Shown: in pieces, positions 58,398 through 61,241 of the stretch | Numbering within the stretch: position 1 is the stretch's first letter | Layout: each line of letters begins with the position of its first letter | NCBI GenBank assembly: GCA_964475835.1 | Contig: CAYYYL010000014.1 | Span: 1 to 61,241 of the forward strand | Length of the DNA stretch: 61,241 nucleotides | Direction of reading: 5' to 3' | DNA from: JABDCI01 sp964475835 | Lineage (GTDB): Bacteria; Verrucomicrobiota; Verrucomicrobiia; JABWAM01 | Translations under genes and position numbers: made by a program | Notes under the pieces: generated by a model | Database searches by the model: none | Told to the model about the DNA's origin: nothing | The model's input: the letters and a program-made list of their open reading frames with translations, nothing else

Positions 58398-60422
58398 ATG
58401 TCCGGATTCAAACTCATCGCGCCGTATTCACCCAGCGGCGATCAACCCCGCGCCATCGAGGAGTTGGTACGTTCGATCGGGAGCGGGACTTCCTGTCAGA
58501 CGCTTCTGGGCGTGACGGGGTCCGGAAAGACCTACACGATGGCCAACGTCATCGAGCGGCTGCAACGTCCGACACTCGTCATCACGCATAACAAAACCCT
58601 GGCGGCGCAGTTGTTCGCCGAATTCCGTTCATTTTTCCCGGAGAACGCCGTCGAGTATTTTGTCAGTTACTTTGACTACTACCAGCCCGAGGCCTATCTG
58701 CCGCAGACGGACACCTTTATTGAGAAGGATTCCGCCATCAACGAGGAGATCGAGCGGCTTCGATTGTCTGCGACGAGTTCCCTGCTTTCGCGCCGGGATG
58801 TCATCATCGTGGCGAGCGTCTCGTGCATCTACGGTCTCGGATCCCCCGAGGACTATCAAAACCTTGTTCTACGCCTGAAAGTGGGCGACGAAATGGATCG
58901 CCAGGTTTTGCTGGGCAAGCTCGTTGACATGCAGTACAGCCGAAACGATATCGAGTTCGAGCGTGGAAAATTCCGTGTGCGCGGGGATGTGGTGGAGATC
59001 TGTCCATCGGATTCCGAGCGTGCCGTTCGGGTGGAGTTATTCGGGGATACGGTGGAACGGTTGACCTATTTTGAGCCTTTGACGGGCGACAGGCTTCAAG
59101 AGCGTGACGACATCACGCTCTTTCCCGCCAAGCATTTCGTCACCCCCTACACCAAGATTCAAAAAGCGGTGGAGACGATCAAGGTGGAGCTGGAGCAACA
59201 ATTGAAGCTCTTTGAGGGCGCGGGCAAATTGCTGGAGTCGCAGCGGTTGAAAATGCGAACGACCTATGACATCGAGATGATGCAGGAGATGGGATTTTGC
59301 AACGGGATCGAAAACTATTCCCGGCATCTGACGGGAAGGGCGGCGGGATCACCCCCCTACACGTTACTGGATTTCTTCCCTGATGATTTCTTAACCGTCA
59401 TTGATGAGTCGCATGCCACCGTTCCCCAGATCGGTGGCATGTATGCCGGGGACCAGTCGCGAAAAAAGGTGTTGGTGGATTTTGGTTTCCGACTGCCTTC
59501 CGCGCTCGACAATCGTCCTTTGAATTTTGAGGAATTCCTAGAGCGACAGAAGCAGATCGTCTGTGTCTCCGCCACGCCGGGCAAATGGGAGATCGAGAAA
59601 AATCCCCGTGTAATCGAACAGATCATCCGGCCCACCGGTCTGGTGGATCCCGCCGTCACGGTGAAACCTCTGACTGGGCAGATTGACGATCTGATTGCAC
59701 GGATTCGGGAGCGTTCGGAGAAACAGGAACGTGTCCTGGTTACGACTCTGACCAAAAAGACTTCCGAGGATCTGACGGATTACCTTCGTGAACTGGACAT
59801 CCGGGTGCGATATCTCCATTCCGAAGTGGATACCATTGAGCGAGTGGAGATTTTGCGGGGGTTGCGGCGGGGGGATTTTGATGTGCTGATCGGAATCAAC
59901 CTTCTCCGGGAGGGATTGGATTTGCCCGAGGTGTCCCTGGTGGCGATTTTGGATGCGGACAAGGAGGGATATTTGCGATCCGAGCGCGCGCTCATTCAAA
60001 CTGCGGGCCGTGCGGCCCGCCATGTGAATGGAGAAGTGATCCTGTATGCGGATGTGATGACGCCCTCCATTCAGGCCTTGTTGAAGGTGACGGACTACCG
60101 CCGTGCTAGGCAGCTGGCCTTCAACAAGGAGCATGGCATCACCCCCCGAAGTGTAACCCGAGCCCTCGAGGAGAGTCTGGCGGTTTATCAAGAGGCGGAG
60201 GAGATTGAGGCTTCCGTGATTTCTGAGGCTGGGGGTGATTTTGAAATTTCCGAAACCATCTATGAGCTTGAGGATCGAATGGAAAAAGCCGCCCATGATC
60301 TGGAGTTTGAAAAGGCGGCATTGCTCCGAGATCAGATTGCTGAACTCAAGAAACGTGAAAAGTCGGAAGGTGACGAACCCTTCGAATACAAGAGTCCTTC
60401 CCGAAAGAAAACCCGCAAATAG
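58398..60422 (+). CDS. uvrB: excinuclease ABC subunit B
   Basis: A 674-residue DNA-damage recognition helicase of nucleotide-excision repair. Walker A LGVTGSGKT is at 37-45; the damage-probing beta-hairpin region YYQPEAYLPQTDTFIEKD is intact; helicase motifs include VIDESHATVPQ, VCVSATPG, and INLLREGLDLPEVSLV. The C-terminal UVR domain (YELEDRMEKAAHDLEFEKAA) that binds UvrA/UvrC is present. ATG 58398 is preferred over the TTG one codon upstream. No uvrA or uvrC is in the window. Confidence 0.97.
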   Translation: MSGFKLIAPYSPSGDQPRAIEELVRSIGSGTSCQTLLGVTGSGKTYTMANVIERLQRPTLVITHNKTLAAQLFAEFRSFFPENAVEYFVSYFDYYQPEAYLPQTDTFIEKDSAINEEIERLRLSATSSLLSRRDVIIVASVSCIYGLGSPEDYQNLVLRLKVGDEMDRQVLLGKLVDMQYSRNDIEFERGKFRVRGDVVEICPSDSERAVRVELFGDTVERLTYFEPLTGDRLQERDDITLFPAKHFVTPYTKIQKAVETIKVELEQQLKLFEGAGKLLESQRLKMRTTYDIEMMQEMGFCNGIENYSRHLTGRAAGSPPYTLLDFFPDDFLTVIDESHATVPQIGGMYAGDQSRKKVLVDFGFRLPSALDNRPLNFEEFLERQKQIVCVSATPGKWEIEKNPRVIEQIIRPTGLVDPAVTVKPLTGQIDDLIARIRERSEKQERVLVTTLTKKTSEDLTDYLRELDIRVRYLHSEVDTIERVEILRGLRRGDFDVLIGINLLREGLDLPEVSLVAILDADKEGYLRSERALIQTAGRAARHVNGEVILYADVMTPSIQALLKVTDYRRARQLAFNKEHGITPRSVTRALEESLAVYQEAEEIEASVISEAGGDFEISETIYELEDRMEKAAHDLEFEKAALLRDQIAELKKREKSEGDEPFEYKSPSRKKTRK

Positions 60423-60424
60423 AA

Positions 60425-61102
60425 TCAGGAGGGACTGCCGGAGGATTCCTGCGGAGGAGGAGGGGGAGGTGCCGAAGGCTGATCAGAGGAGGGACTGGCG
60501 TCCTGCGGGGGCTGGCTTTCAGTGTTCCCCTGTGCCTCGCCACCCTGTTGACCACCGCCACCACGCCGGGGTCTGCGTCCACGTCCGCCACGTCCACCGC
60601 GGGTTGCCCGGCGTGCACGCCGTTGGCGGCTGCGATTTCTGACGTCATCTCCGCCGCCTCCACCGCCGGCATCGGGAGCCGTTTCTGGACCCGCCACCAG
60701 AATCATATCCTCGATGGAGGCGAGTTGATCGCCGGAAAAGTCGAATACGCCGAAATCAACGTCGTCGTTGATTTTTCCCGAGAAGGAACCGGCTTCGCTC
60801 TGAATGATGTCCTCAACACTCATCCCACGATGAACCTTGGCCGCCACGAAACCATTCACCACGCCGATGGCTGCCAGGAGATCGTCGTGTTCGGGTTTGA
60901 CGTCGCCTTCCGTGGGATGGGAAAACCAGAGTTCGCTATCAAAGACGCGTCCCTCTTCGGAGATGACCTGAACGGAATTGGTTCCCATGTGGGGAAAGGT
61001 TCGCATCAGCCGTTCCACAAGGACGGGCATGGTTTCGCTGGGCTTGACTGGCCCGGAGCGAACGATGCAACCGTCAATGATGCAGATCCAGATGTGTCTC
61101 AT
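60425..61102 (-). CDS. hypothetical protein with RG-rich, proline-rich tail
   Basis: A 225-residue protein. Residues 1-140 are an acidic globular domain (MRHIWICIIDGCIVRSGPVK, FPHMGTNSVQVISEEGRVFD, RGMSVEDIIQSEAGSFSGKI) that I do not recognise. Residues about 142-225 are low complexity: Gly/Arg repeats (RGGRGGRGRRPRRGGGG), then Gln, Ser and Pro. RG-rich tails often bind RNA, but nothing else supports that role here. It is convergent with uvrB, two bases apart. The 139 bases after its start (61103-61241) show no gene to the window end. Confidence 0.6.
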   Translation of the reverse strand: MRHIWICIIDGCIVRSGPVKPSETMPVLVERLMRTFPHMGTNSVQVISEEGRVFDSELWFSHPTEGDVKPEHDDLLAAIGVVNGFVAAKVHRGMSVEDIIQSEAGSFSGKINDDVDFGVFDFSGDQLASIEDMILVAGPETAPDAGGGGGGDDVRNRSRQRRARRATRGGRGGRGRRPRRGGGGQQGGEAQGNTESQPPQDASPSSDQPSAPPPPPPQESSGSPS

Positions 61103-61241
61103 GGAGATCGAAAGAGTAGCATTTTCGGAAGGAGAATCAACTGAAGAGCTGGGGGCAGTGGATCAGTTCGGTTTCAATTGAAGCAATTTTACCACGAAGC
61201 AACGGTGTTTTCATGCAAGGGAGAAGTGAGGATATTTCAAG

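Overview
This 61 kb chromosomal window looks like a Gram-negative bacterium with an outer membrane: it encodes CMP-KDO synthetase, a SurA-type chaperone, Lgt, TonB and a BtuB-type receptor. The gene style (PATAN/MglA/PilB/PilT cluster, CTGC-rich lgt motif, DUF4178/SPFH cluster, many GTG/TTG starts and ATGA overlaps) suggests the PVC group, perhaps Verrucomicrobiota. That placement is inference; no rRNA or tRNA is present to test it. I see no prophage, insertion sequence, CRISPR or tRNA.

Layout. 1-9.9 kb: a PhoB/PhoR-type two-component pair, a NicO nickel/cobalt exporter-type protein, a short secretin-like protein, a polytopic membrane protein, asd, a DUF4337 protein, an unusual ClpX-like AAA+ ATPase and a transaldolase/fructose-6-phosphate aldolase. 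10-21 kb: an eight-gene plus-strand cluster with PilT and PilB-type ATPases, an MglA GTPase, two roadblock proteins, TPR proteins and a giant receiver/PATAN/pseudokinase/FGE fusion, probably a polar motility or pilus-control apparatus. 21-31 kb: coaX-birA-cbiX-relE-like operon, class I aldolase, an NtrC-type regulator coupled to rluD, and a 1078-residue carbohydrate-active protein. 31-39.5 kb: lgt, a nested palindromic repeat, a Ser/Thr kinase, a single-frame LMW-phosphatase/RpiB/GlyA fusion, a phosphodiester glycosidase and two ABC-2 permeases without an ATPase.

39.5-46.6 kb: a cobalamin-uptake operon (btuB, Dph6-like ATP pyrophosphatase, tonB, btuF, fused btuDC), every junction after btuB being an ATGA overlap. 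It is preceded by a recognisable cobalamin riboswitch and a hairpin that abuts the btuB start codon; a second Dph6-like gene is divergent from it. 46.6-55.3 kb: a nine-gene minus-strand operon (SPFH-SHOCT, two DUF4178 proteins, a 49-residue membrane protein, DUF350, membrane-anchored spermidine synthase, Tat lipoprotein amine oxidase, His-rich membrane protein, SpeD) with a divergent HTH gene. This is the best candidate for an under-described system, apparently linking aminopropyl/polyamine chemistry to the membrane. 55-61 kb: surA-like, pdxA, kdsB, uvrB and an RG-rich protein, interspersed with small dispersed repeats, including heptad arrays and a 29-bp inverted repeat.

Coordinates are derived by reading the sequence; protein identities rest on motif recognition, with no database search.
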